From: Georgenia satyanarayanai
GTDB lineage: Bacteria; Actinomycetota; Actinomycetes; Actinomycetales; Actinomycetaceae
DNA length: 64,000 bases
NCBI RefSeq assembly: GCF_009193135.1
Contig: NZ_VUKC01000004.1
Span: 124,001-188,000 of the forward strand
Direction of reading: 5' to 3'
Shown one piece after another: positions 7,487 through 14,953 of this stretch; position 1 is the first letter of the stretch, and each line of letters opens with the position of its first letter. The translations under genes and the position numbers were made by a program. The notes under the pieces were generated by a model. The model did no database searches, had not been told where the DNA came from, and saw only the letters and a list, made by a program, of their open reading frames with translations.

Positions 7487-8257
7487 ATGACCCATCCCGT
7501 GAGGATCGCCGTCCAGCTCCAGCCCCAGCACGCCGACTACCGTCAGATCCGCGACGCGCTCCTGCGCGTCGAGGACGCCGGAGCGGACGTCGTCTTCAAC
7601 TGGGACCACTTCTTCCCGCTCACCGGCGAGCCCGACGGCAAGCACTTCGAGTGCTGGACGATGCTCGGCGCGTGGGCGGAGCAGACGAGCCGCGTGGAGA
7701 TCGGCGCGCTCGTCACGTGCAACAGCTACCGCAACCCCGACCTGCTCGCCGACATGGCCCGCACGGTGGACCACATCAGCGGCGGGCGGCTCATCCTCGG
7801 CATCGGGGCGGGCTGGTTCGAGCGCGACTACGACGAGTACGGCTACGAGTTTGGCACCCCCGGCTCGCGGCTGGCGGACCTCTCGCAGGCGCTGCCCCGC
7901 ATCAGGGAGCGCTGGGCGCGGCTGAACCCGCCGCCCACCCGGGACATCCCCGTCCTCGTCGGCGGGGGAGGAGAGCGCAAGACCCTGCGCTACACCGCCG
8001 AGCACGCCGACATCTGGCACAGCTTCGCGGACCTGGAGACCCTGCGGCACAAGAGCGCCGTCCTCGACCAGCACTGCGCCGACGTCGGGCGCGCCCCTGG
8101 CGAGATCGAGCGCTCGGTCGCCGTCAAGGGCGACCCGCGCGAGAGCGGCGAGGCGCTCGTGGACGCCGGGGCGACCCTCTTCACCGTCTCGGCGAGCGGC
8201 CCCGACTACGACCTCTCCTCCCTGCGCGACTGGGTCGCCTGGCGCGATGCCCGCTGA
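7487..8257 (+). CDS. LLM-class F420-dependent oxidoreductase
   Basis: Luciferase-like TIM-barrel flavin/F420 oxidoreductase of 256 residues. Typical stretches are the FNWDHFFPL N-terminal strand, GALVTCNSYRNPDLLADMART, ISGGRLILGIGAGW and the IPVLVGGGGERKTLRYTAEHAD region. This actinobacterial sub-branch generally uses coenzyme F420, so the host probably makes F420; the substrate is unknown. A CACGAT box six bases before the ATG suggests a leaderless start. The last 11 bases overlap the DUF368 gene, so the two are co-transcribed. Confidence 0.85.
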   Translation: MTHPVRIAVQLQPQHADYRQIRDALLRVEDAGADVVFNWDHFFPLTGEPDGKHFECWTMLGAWAEQTSRVEIGALVTCNSYRNPDLLADMARTVDHISGGRLILGIGAGWFERDYDEYGYEFGTPGSRLADLSQALPRIRERWARLNPPPTRDIPVLVGGGGERKTLRYTAEHADIWHSFADLETLRHKSAVLDQHCADVGRAPGEIERSVAVKGDPRESGEALVDAGATLFTVSASGPDYDLSSLRDWVAWRDAR

Positions 8258-9203
8258 GCCGCGCGAGGCCGTGCGCCCGCCCGCCCCCCGTCACGCCCAC
8301 CAGCCGGTGCCCCAGCTGCTGCGTGGCTTCCTCATGGGGGCCGCCGACATCGTCCCAGGTGTCTCCGGCGGCACCATCGCCCTCGTCCTGGGGATCTACG
8401 AGCGACTGGTCCATGCCATCTCCACGGCGTCCTCCGCGCTCGGTGCCCTCGTGCGCGGTGACCTCCGGGGGACAGGGCGCCGGCTGGCAGCCGTGCCCTG
8501 GGTCTGGGTCATCGCGCTGCTGGCCGGCATCGGCACCGCCATCGTCCTGCTCTCCGCGCCGCTCGAGCGGTTGCTGGCGGACCGGCCCGAGGAGATGGCG
8601 GGGCTGTTCTTCGGCCTCATCGTCGGGGCCGTGGTCATCTCCTGGCGGCTGGTCAAGCGGCCCAGCCCCCGTCTCGCGCTGGTCGCGCTGGTGGCGGGAG
8701 CGTCCTTCGCGCTCTTCCTCGGGCTGCAGGAGGCCACCCACGCCTCGGGCACCGAGGCGGTGACCCGCCCGGCGTGGGTCTTCTTCCTGGCCGGGGCCGT
8801 GGCGATCTGCGCGATGATCCTGCCCGGTATCAGCGGCTCGTTCATCCTCGTCCTCCTCGGGATGTACGCCGAGGTGCTCGGCGCGGTCAACGAGCGGCAG
8901 ATCGGCGTGCTGCTCGTCTTCCTCCTCGGAGCGGGCCTGGGACTTGCGGCCTTCTCCTCCCTGCTCACCTGGCTGCTCGAGCGGTACCACGACCTCGTGC
9001 TCGCGGCGCTCATCGGGCTCATGCTCGGCTCCCTGCGGCTGCTGTGGCCGTGGCCGCACGGTCTGGAGAGCACCGAGCTCGGCGCCCCTACGGGCTCCGT
9101 CGCCGCCCCGGTGCTGCTCGCGCTCCTCGGTCTCGCCGTCGTCGTCGGGGTGGACCGGCTGGGCCGTGTCCGGGCCGCCCGGCGCGAGTCGGCACCCGCC
9201 TGA
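8247..9203 (+). CDS. DUF368 membrane protein, polyprenyl-phosphate translocase (PopT) family
   Basis: Polytopic membrane protein of 318 residues with about eight helices. The family hallmark GAADIVPGVSGGTIALVLGIYE is near 30-51, and a second related repeat, AMILPGISGSFILVLLGMY, is near 190-208. DUF368 proteins have recently been shown to flip undecaprenyl phosphate back across the membrane for reuse in peptidoglycan and other envelope polymers (PopT, alongside the DedA-family UptA). Assignment to that role is by family. The gene starts inside the preceding LLM gene, so translation is probably coupled although the functions appear unrelated. Confidence 0.85.
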   Translation: MPAEPREAVRPPAPRHAHQPVPQLLRGFLMGAADIVPGVSGGTIALVLGIYERLVHAISTASSALGALVRGDLRGTGRRLAAVPWVWVIALLAGIGTAIVLLSAPLERLLADRPEEMAGLFFGLIVGAVVISWRLVKRPSPRLALVALVAGASFALFLGLQEATHASGTEAVTRPAWVFFLAGAVAICAMILPGISGSFILVLLGMYAEVLGAVNERQIGVLLVFLLGAGLGLAAFSSLLTWLLERYHDLVLAALIGLMLGSLRLLWPWPHGLESTELGAPTGSVAAPVLLALLGLAVVVGVDRLGRVRAARRESAPA

Positions 9204-9264
9204 ACCAGCCGCCGACGGGTCACTCCCGCTTGCCGACCCCAGCGACGCGCCGGACCGTTGGGGG

Positions 9265-10902
9265 ATGACCACACGCGACCAGCTGCGGGACATCGCTCGC
9301 GGCCAGTTCGGCTGGGACGACCTGCGGGGCGGGCAGCTCGAGGCGATCGAGGGTGCGCTCGAGGGCCGCGACGTCCTGGCGATCATGCCCACCGGCTACG
9401 GGAAGTCGGCGATCTACCAGGTGACGGGCGTCGTCCTGCCCGGGGCGACCGTCGTCATCTCCCCGCTCATCGCCCTCCAGGGGGACCAGATCGCCGGGAT
9501 CACCGACGCGCCGGAGGCGCCTGACGCCGTCGCCCTCAACTCCGCGCTGCCGGCGGCGGACCGCAAGGAGGCGTGGCAGGCCGTGACAGCGGGGGAGGCG
9601 GAGTACCTCTTCCTCTCGCCCGAGCAGCTGGCGAAGGAGGACGTCGTGGCCCGGCTCGCGGACCTCAAGCCCTCGCTCGTCGTCGTCGACGAGGCGCACT
9701 GCGTCTCCGCCTGGGGTCACGACTTCCGGCCGGACTACCTGCGCCTGGGCCACGCGATCGACCGGCTCGGCCGCCCGCCGGTCATCGCGCTCACGGCGAC
9801 GGCGGCGCCCCCGGTCCGTGACGACATCGCGGCGCGGCTCGGGCTGCGCGACCCGCTCCTCATCACCCGCGGCTTCGACCGCCCCAACCTCGAGCTGCGC
9901 GTGGTCCGGCACGTCGACGCCACGCGCAAGCGGCGAGCCCTGCTCGAGGACGCCGCGACCCTGCCCGGACCGGGGCTCGTGTACGCCGGGCGGCGCAAGG
10001 ACACCGAGAGCCTCGCGGCGGACCTTGCCGAGCGGGGTCTGCGCGCCGCGGCCTACCACGCCGGGATGCGCGCCACGGACCGGCAGCAGGTGCACGAGGA
10101 CTTCTCCGCGGGCCTGCTCGACGTCGTCGTCGCCACCTCCGCGTTCGGCATGGGCATCGACAAGGCCGACGTGCGCTTCGTCCTCCACGCCGACCCGCCC
10201 GGCTCGCTCGACAGCTACTACCAGGAGGTCGGGCGCGCGGGCCGGGACGAGGAGCCGGCCCTTGCCGTGCTCCACTACCGGCCCGAGGACCTCGGCCTGC
10301 GGGCGTTCTTCGCGACCTCCGGCGCCCGCGAGGAGGACCTGCGGGCGGTCCTCGGCGCGGTGCGCGAGGCCGACCGTCCGCTCGGCGCGACGGCGCTGCG
10401 GAACGCGCTGGAGCTGCCGCCGCGACGGGTGACGGCAGCCGTCAACCTGCTCCAGGAGGTCGGCGCGGTGCGGCAGACCCGGCGCGGGGTCGTGGCACGC
10501 GGGAAGCAGCGGGCGGGTGACGTCGTCGCCCTCGCCGAGGAGCACACCGAGTCGCGCCAGCGGGTGGAGCGCTCGCGTGTGGAGATGATGCGCGGCTACG
10601 CCGAGACGCTGTCCTGCCGCCGCGAGTTCCTCCTCGGCTACTTCGGCGAGGACTACCCCGGCCCCTGCGAGAACTGCGACACCTGCGCCGCCGGGACCGC
10701 CCAGGAGCGCGCCGCCGGGGGCACGGCCCCGGCCGGTGACGGGCCGGGGAGGCAGGACGAGGTGGTCCACGGCCAGTGGGGCCGCGGCACGGTGATGAGC
10801 ACCGAGGACGACCGCCTCACCGTGTTCTTCCCCGACGAGGGCTACAAGACCCTGTCCAGGCAGGTGGTCGAGGAGCAGGGGCTGCTGCGGACGGCGGACT
10901 GA
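9265..10902 (+). CDS. RecQ-family ATP-dependent DNA helicase
   Basis: 3'-5' DNA helicase of 545 residues. Motif I is PTGYGKS near 43, motif II is DEAH near 140, motif III is ALTATAA, and motif VI is QEVGRAGRDEEP. The RecQ zinc-binding region follows with CRREFLLGYFGEDY and CENCDTC, then a winged-helix part. There is no HRDC domain. Instead the last about 45 residues form a DUF3553-like tail (VVHGQWGRGTVMS, LTVFFPDEGYKTLS), usual for actinobacterial RecQ. The gene is separated by only 34 bases from the PHP-domain gene. Confidence 0.92.
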   Translation: MTTRDQLRDIARGQFGWDDLRGGQLEAIEGALEGRDVLAIMPTGYGKSAIYQVTGVVLPGATVVISPLIALQGDQIAGITDAPEAPDAVALNSALPAADRKEAWQAVTAGEAEYLFLSPEQLAKEDVVARLADLKPSLVVVDEAHCVSAWGHDFRPDYLRLGHAIDRLGRPPVIALTATAAPPVRDDIAARLGLRDPLLITRGFDRPNLELRVVRHVDATRKRRALLEDAATLPGPGLVYAGRRKDTESLAADLAERGLRAAAYHAGMRATDRQQVHEDFSAGLLDVVVATSAFGMGIDKADVRFVLHADPPGSLDSYYQEVGRAGRDEEPALAVLHYRPEDLGLRAFFATSGAREEDLRAVLGAVREADRPLGATALRNALELPPRRVTAAVNLLQEVGAVRQTRRGVVARGKQRAGDVVALAEEHTESRQRVERSRVEMMRGYAETLSCRREFLLGYFGEDYPGPCENCDTCAAGTAQERAAGGTAPAGDGPGRQDEVVHGQWGRGTVMSTEDDRLTVFFPDEGYKTLSRQVVEEQGLLRTAD

Positions 10903-10923
10903 GCACGGACCGCCGCGGCGTCG

Positions 10924-10929
10924 TAACCT
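10924..10929 (+). promoter_or_regulatory. -10 box TAACCT of PHP gene
   Basis: TAACCT ends seven bases before the ATG at 10937; there is no ribosome-binding site, consistent with a leaderless transcript. Confidence 0.5.
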
Positions 10930-10936
10930 TCCGCAG

Positions 10937-11950
10937 ATGGACCCGGTAGCGGCGCTCAAGCGCGTGGCCTACCTGCTCGAACGGGAGCGGGCCGAGGCCC
11001 GCCGTGCCACCGCGTTCCGCAAGGCGGCCGCCCGGCTCGGGGAGCTGGACGCCCGGGAGCTCGAGCAGCGCCTCCGCGCCGGGACGCTCACCGAGCTGCG
11101 CGACGTGGGACCGAGGACGGCGGCCGTCGCGATGGACGCGGCCCGGGGGGAGGTCCCCGCCTACCTCGCCGGCCTCGAGGAGCGGGCCGGGACGCCGCTC
11201 GCCGAGGGCGGGGAGGAGGTCCGCGGCTGGCTGCGCGGGGACCTGCACTCCCACTCGGAGTGGTCCGACGGCGGCACCCCGATCATCGACATGGCGCGCG
11301 CCGCCGCCGAGCTCGGGCACGACTACCTCGCGCTCACCGACCACTCGCCCCGGCTCACCGTCGCCCGCGGGCTGTCTCCCGAGCGGCTGCGGGAGCAGCT
11401 CGAGGTGGTCGATCGCCTCAACGCGGAGCTCGCGCCGTTCCGGATCCTCACCGGCATCGAGGTCGACATCCTCGAGGACGGCGGGCTCGACCAGGAGCCC
11501 GAGCTGCTCGCCCGCCTCGACGTCGTCGTCGCCAGCGTCCACTCCAAGCTGCGCATGGACAGCCGGGCGATGACGCGGCGGATGGTTGCCGCCGTCGAGC
11601 ACCCCCTCGTCGACGTGCTCGGGCACTGCACCGGGCGGCTCGTCACCGGCGGTCGCGGCACCCGCCCCGAGTCGGAGTTCGATGCGGAGGCGGTGTTCCG
11701 GGCGTGCCTGGACAACGACGTCGCCGTCGAGCTCAACTCACGCCCGGAGCGGCTCGACCCGCCCACGCGGCTGCTCGAACGCGTCGTCGAGCTCGGGTGC
11801 CTCGTGGCCATCGACACCGACGCCCACGCACCCGGCCAGCTGGAGTTCCTCGACCACGGCTGCGCACGCGCCGCGGACGCAGGCGTGCGGCGCGAGCGCA
11901 TCGTCAACGCGCTGCCCCCCGACGAGCTCCTCGCCTGGACCAACCGCTAA
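10937..11950 (+). CDS. PHP-domain phosphoesterase with PolX-type helix-hairpin-helix N-terminus
   Basis: A 337-residue protein. Residues 1-85 resemble the helix-hairpin-helix part of family X DNA polymerases (TELRDVGPRTAAVAMDA). Residues 98-330 are a full PHP metal-phosphoesterase: DLHSHSEWSDG, LTDHS, GIEVDI, ASVHSK, VLGHCTG and IDTDAH supply the nine metal ligands. The polymerase palm that joins these parts in bacterial PolX is absent, so a standalone nuclease or phosphatase in DNA repair is likely. The adjacent recQ supports a DNA role. Confidence 0.85.
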   Translation: MDPVAALKRVAYLLERERAEARRATAFRKAAARLGELDARELEQRLRAGTLTELRDVGPRTAAVAMDAARGEVPAYLAGLEERAGTPLAEGGEEVRGWLRGDLHSHSEWSDGGTPIIDMARAAAELGHDYLALTDHSPRLTVARGLSPERLREQLEVVDRLNAELAPFRILTGIEVDILEDGGLDQEPELLARLDVVVASVHSKLRMDSRAMTRRMVAAVEHPLVDVLGHCTGRLVTGGRGTRPESEFDAEAVFRACLDNDVAVELNSRPERLDPPTRLLERVVELGCLVAIDTDAHAPGQLEFLDHGCARAADAGVRRERIVNALPPDELLAWTNR

Positions 11951-11970
11951 GAGCGCGCTGCCTCGGCGGC

Positions 11971-12411
11971 TCAGCGCGGGCGCGGCTCGTGGATGTCGGG
12001 GCGCAGGCGCTCGGGGATGCGGTCGCGGTCGAAGGTGATGTGCGTCTGGCCGTGCGCGGTCGGGCGCCCGTCCTCACCGAGGTTGACGAAGACGAGCGAG
12101 TCGATCGTGAGGATGCTGTGGCGGGTGAAGAGGTTACGCACCTCGGCGCGCATCGTCAGCGACGTCCGCCCGAAGCGGGTGGCGCGCAGGCCCATCTCGA
12201 CGATGTCGCCCTGGGTGGCCGAGCTGAGGAAGTTGATCTCCGACATGTACTTCGTGACGACCCGCTCGTTGCCGAGCTGGATCATCGCGTAGATCGCGGC
12301 CTCCTCGTCGATCCACCGCAGGAGGCTGCCACCGAAGAGGGTGCCGTTGGCGTTGAGGTCCTCGGGGCGGATCCACTTGCGGGTGTGGAAGTTGATGTCG
12401 TCGGAGTGCAT
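11971..12411 (-). CDS. Hotdog-fold acyl-CoA thioesterase (YciA-like)
   Basis: Hydrolyses acyl-CoA to free acid and CoA. The 146-residue single hotdog domain contains NANGTLFGGSLLRWIDEEAAIYA, with the catalytic Asp on the central helix, then VVTKYMSEINFLSSATQGDIVEM. It belongs to the YciA/BACH branch. The ATG at 12411 lies six bases after a TAGCCT box on the minus strand, indicating a leaderless mRNA. It is convergent with the PHP gene, with 20 bases between the stops. Confidence 0.88.
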   Translation of the reverse strand: MHSDDINFHTRKWIRPEDLNANGTLFGGSLLRWIDEEAAIYAMIQLGNERVVTKYMSEINFLSSATQGDIVEMGLRATRFGRTSLTMRAEVRNLFTRHSILTIDSLVFVNLGEDGRPTAHGQTHITFDRDRIPERLRPDIHEPRPR

Positions 12412-12417
12412 ACGTCC

Positions 12418-12423
12418 AGGCTA
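12418..12423 (-). promoter_or_regulatory. -10 box TAGCCT, leaderless promoter of thioesterase gene
   Basis: TAGCCT on the minus strand ends six bases before the ATG at 12411. Confidence 0.6.
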
Positions 12424-12563
12424 GGTGCGCGACCCGGCACGGACCCGGCGAGGTGGGCGTGCGACCCGCCACGGTTCCGGCGGGGCAGCGGGAAGGGGTG
12501 GTGTGCGCGCACACACCGACTCCTCCCGCCTCCGTGCACCTGCCGATCTGGGAGGATCACCGC

Positions 12564-13505
12564 ATGAGTGACCAGCCCGGACCGCTGCTTCTCCTCGACT
12601 CCGCCTCCATGTACTTCCGGGCGTTCTTCGCGTTGCCCGACACCATGACGGCGCCGGACGGCACACCGGTGAACGCCGTCCGCGGCTTCCTCGACGCGAT
12701 CTCCCGGCTCGTCGAGGCGCACCGGCCCTCCCGCGTCATCGCGTGCTGGGACGACGACTGGCGCCCCGCCTTCCGGGTCGAGGCCATCCCCTCCTACAAG
12801 GAGCACCGCCTCTCCGACGACGGCGGTGAGGAGGTCCCGCCCGCGCTCACCACCCAGGTGCCCGTCATCGTCGACGTGCTCGCGGCACTCGGGATCCCGC
12901 GGCTCGGCTCACCGGGTTACGAGGCCGACGACGTCATCGGCACGCTCGTCGCCCGCGAGGTCGCGGCCACGGACCGCGCCCCCGAGGTCCTCGTCATGAC
13001 GGGGGACCGGGACCTGTTCCAGCTCGTCGACGACGACGCCCACGTCACCGTCCTCTACCCGGTGCGCGGTCAGAAGGAGCCGCAGCGCATCGACGAGGCG
13101 TGGCTCCGGGAGAAGTACGGGGTCGACGGCGGGCAGGCCTACGCCGACATGGCGACGCTCCGCGGCGACCCCAGCGACGGACTGCCCGGCGTCGCGGGCA
13201 TCGGGGAGAAGACCGCCGCCTCCCTCCTCGCGCAGCACGGCACGCTCGCCGGGATCGTCGACGCGGCGAACGACGCGCGGTCGTCCCTCACCTCCACCCA
13301 GCGCAAGCGCATCCTCGCGGCGGCCGACTACCTCGCCGTCGCGCCGACCGTCGTCCAGGTGGCGCGCGACGCGCCGGTCGCCGAGGAGCGCGGGGAGCTG
13401 GCCGACGTGCCCGCGGACGGCGACGCCCTGCTCGAGCTGGCCGGGCGGTGGGGCCTGGAGTCCTCGCTCAGGCGCCTTGTCGACGCCTGCTCCGCGGTCT
13501 CCTGA
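12564..13505 (+). CDS. 5'-3' exonuclease (Pol I N-terminal type)
   Basis: Flap/5' exonuclease of 313 residues related to the N-terminal domain of DNA polymerase I, acting on 5' flaps or RNA primers. Metal-binding aspartates are seen in LLLDSASMYFRAF, YEADDVIGTLV and MTGDRDLFQLV. The helix-hairpin-helix DNA clamp reads RGDPSDGLPGVAGIGEKTAASLL. The start is fixed by GGGAGGA eight bases before the ATG. No polymerase domain follows, so it is the stand-alone form often found in Actinobacteria in addition to polA. Confidence 0.9.
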   Translation: MSDQPGPLLLLDSASMYFRAFFALPDTMTAPDGTPVNAVRGFLDAISRLVEAHRPSRVIACWDDDWRPAFRVEAIPSYKEHRLSDDGGEEVPPALTTQVPVIVDVLAALGIPRLGSPGYEADDVIGTLVAREVAATDRAPEVLVMTGDRDLFQLVDDDAHVTVLYPVRGQKEPQRIDEAWLREKYGVDGGQAYADMATLRGDPSDGLPGVAGIGEKTAASLLAQHGTLAGIVDAANDARSSLTSTQRKRILAAADYLAVAPTVVQVARDAPVAEERGELADVPADGDALLELAGRWGLESSLRRLVDACSAVS

Positions 13506-13557
13506 CCCCGCGCGACCACCGGGTGGCTCGCTGACCGGGGATGGCGGCCGGGAACTG

Positions 13558-13563
13558 TACTCT
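13558..13563 (+). promoter_or_regulatory. Possible -10 box TACTCT of glnA2
   Basis: TACTCT lies 46 bases before the ATG at 13610, leaving a leader of about 40 bases. No GlnR-like box was seen here. Confidence 0.45.
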
Positions 13564-13609
13564 CGGGCGCAGAGGGTGGCAGGAACGCGACGACGAGAGG
13601 AAGCCGCCG

Positions 13610-14947
13610 ATGGACAGGCAGCAGGAGTACGTGCTCCGGGCGATCGAGGAGCGAGACATCCGGTTCATCCGGCTCTGGTTCACCGACGTGCTCGGCGTGC
13701 TCAAGTCCGTGGCCATCGCGCCGGCCGAGATCGAGGCCGCGTTCTCCGAGGGCATCGGCTTCGACGGCAGCTCCATCGAGGGCCTCACCCGGGTCTACGA
13801 GGCGGACATGCTCGCCAAGCCGGACCCGTCGACCTTCCAGCTGCTGCCCTGGCGCGGGGACGAGAACGGCGTCGCCCGGATGTTCTGCGACATCCTCACT
13901 CCCGACGGTGAGCCGGCCCGTTCCGACCCCCGCAACGTCCTCAAGCGCACGCTCGAGCGCGCCAAGGACGCCGGCTTCACCTGCTACACCCACCCCGAGA
14001 TCGAGTTCTACCTCTTCGAGCAGCGGCAGAGCCCCGACGCCCCGCTCGTGCCGATCGACACGGCCGGCTACTTCGACCACGTCGCCCGCGGCACCGCGCA
14101 CGACTTCCGCCGCGACACCATCACGCTGCTCGAGTCCATGGGCATCTCCGTGGAGTACTCCCACCACGAGGCCGGTCCCGGGCAGAACGAGATCGACCTG
14201 CGCTACGCGGACGCGCTGTCGACGGCTGACAACATCATGACGTTCCGCACCGTGGTCAAGGAGGTCGCCCTCCAGCAGGGCATCATGGCCACCTTCATGC
14301 CCAAGCCGCTCATCGAGGCGCCCGGCTCCGGGATGCACACGCACTTCTCCCTCTTCGAGGGCGACGCCAACGCCTTCTACGACCCCGCCGGGCAGTACCA
14401 GCTGTCCTCGTCCGGGCGCTCGTTCATCGCCGGCCTGCTCCACCACGCCGCCGAGATCACCGCCGTCACCAACCAGTACGTCAACTCCTACAAGCGCCTG
14501 TGGGGCGGGGGTGAGGCGCCGAGCTACGTGTGCTGGGGCCACAACAACCGCTCCGCGCTCGTCCGCGTGCCGATGCACAAGCCGGACAAGGGCCCCTCCA
14601 CCCGCGCCGAGTACCGGGCGCTGGACTCCGCCGCCAACCCCTACCTCGCCTTCGCCATGCTCATCTCGGCCGGTCTCAAGGGGATCGAGGAGGGCTACGA
14701 GCTGCCCGACGGCGCCGAGGACAACGTGTGGGCGCTGTCGGACGTCGAGCGCAAGGCGATGGGCATCAAGCCGCTGCCCGGGAGCCTGGAGCAGGCGCTG
14801 GAGGTCATGGAGTCCTCCGAGCTCGTCGCCGAGACCCTCGGCGAGGACGTCTTCGAGTTCTTCGTCCGCAACAAGCGCCAGGAGTGGACCGAGTACCGCT
14901 CCCAGGTCACCCCCTACGAGCTGCGTAGCCTGCTGCCCGGCGTCTGA
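13610..14947 (+). CDS. glnA2: Glutamine synthetase, GlnA2 type
   Basis: Type I glutamine synthetase fold (ATP + glutamate + ammonia to glutamine), 445 residues, in the cytoplasm. The beta-grasp domain has GFDGSSIEG. The catalytic core has EIEFYLF, GPGQNEIDLRYADAL, KPLIEAPGSGMHTHFSL and NNRSALVRVP. The adenylylated tyrosine of GlnA1 is missing: the equivalent loop reads EDNVWALSD, so the enzyme should escape GlnE control. The ATG at 13610 lies a few bases after AGAGGAAG. glnE follows after six bases, the same glnA2-glnE pair as in mycobacteria. Some GlnA2-group enzymes prefer other amines, so the true substrate is open. Confidence 0.93.
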   Translation: MDRQQEYVLRAIEERDIRFIRLWFTDVLGVLKSVAIAPAEIEAAFSEGIGFDGSSIEGLTRVYEADMLAKPDPSTFQLLPWRGDENGVARMFCDILTPDGEPARSDPRNVLKRTLERAKDAGFTCYTHPEIEFYLFEQRQSPDAPLVPIDTAGYFDHVARGTAHDFRRDTITLLESMGISVEYSHHEAGPGQNEIDLRYADALSTADNIMTFRTVVKEVALQQGIMATFMPKPLIEAPGSGMHTHFSLFEGDANAFYDPAGQYQLSSSGRSFIAGLLHHAAEITAVTNQYVNSYKRLWGGGEAPSYVCWGHNNRSALVRVPMHKPDKGPSTRAEYRALDSAANPYLAFAMLISAGLKGIEEGYELPDGAEDNVWALSDVERKAMGIKPLPGSLEQALEVMESSELVAETLGEDVFEFFVRNKRQEWTEYRSQVTPYELRSLLPGV

Positions 14948-14953
14948 CCTGCC

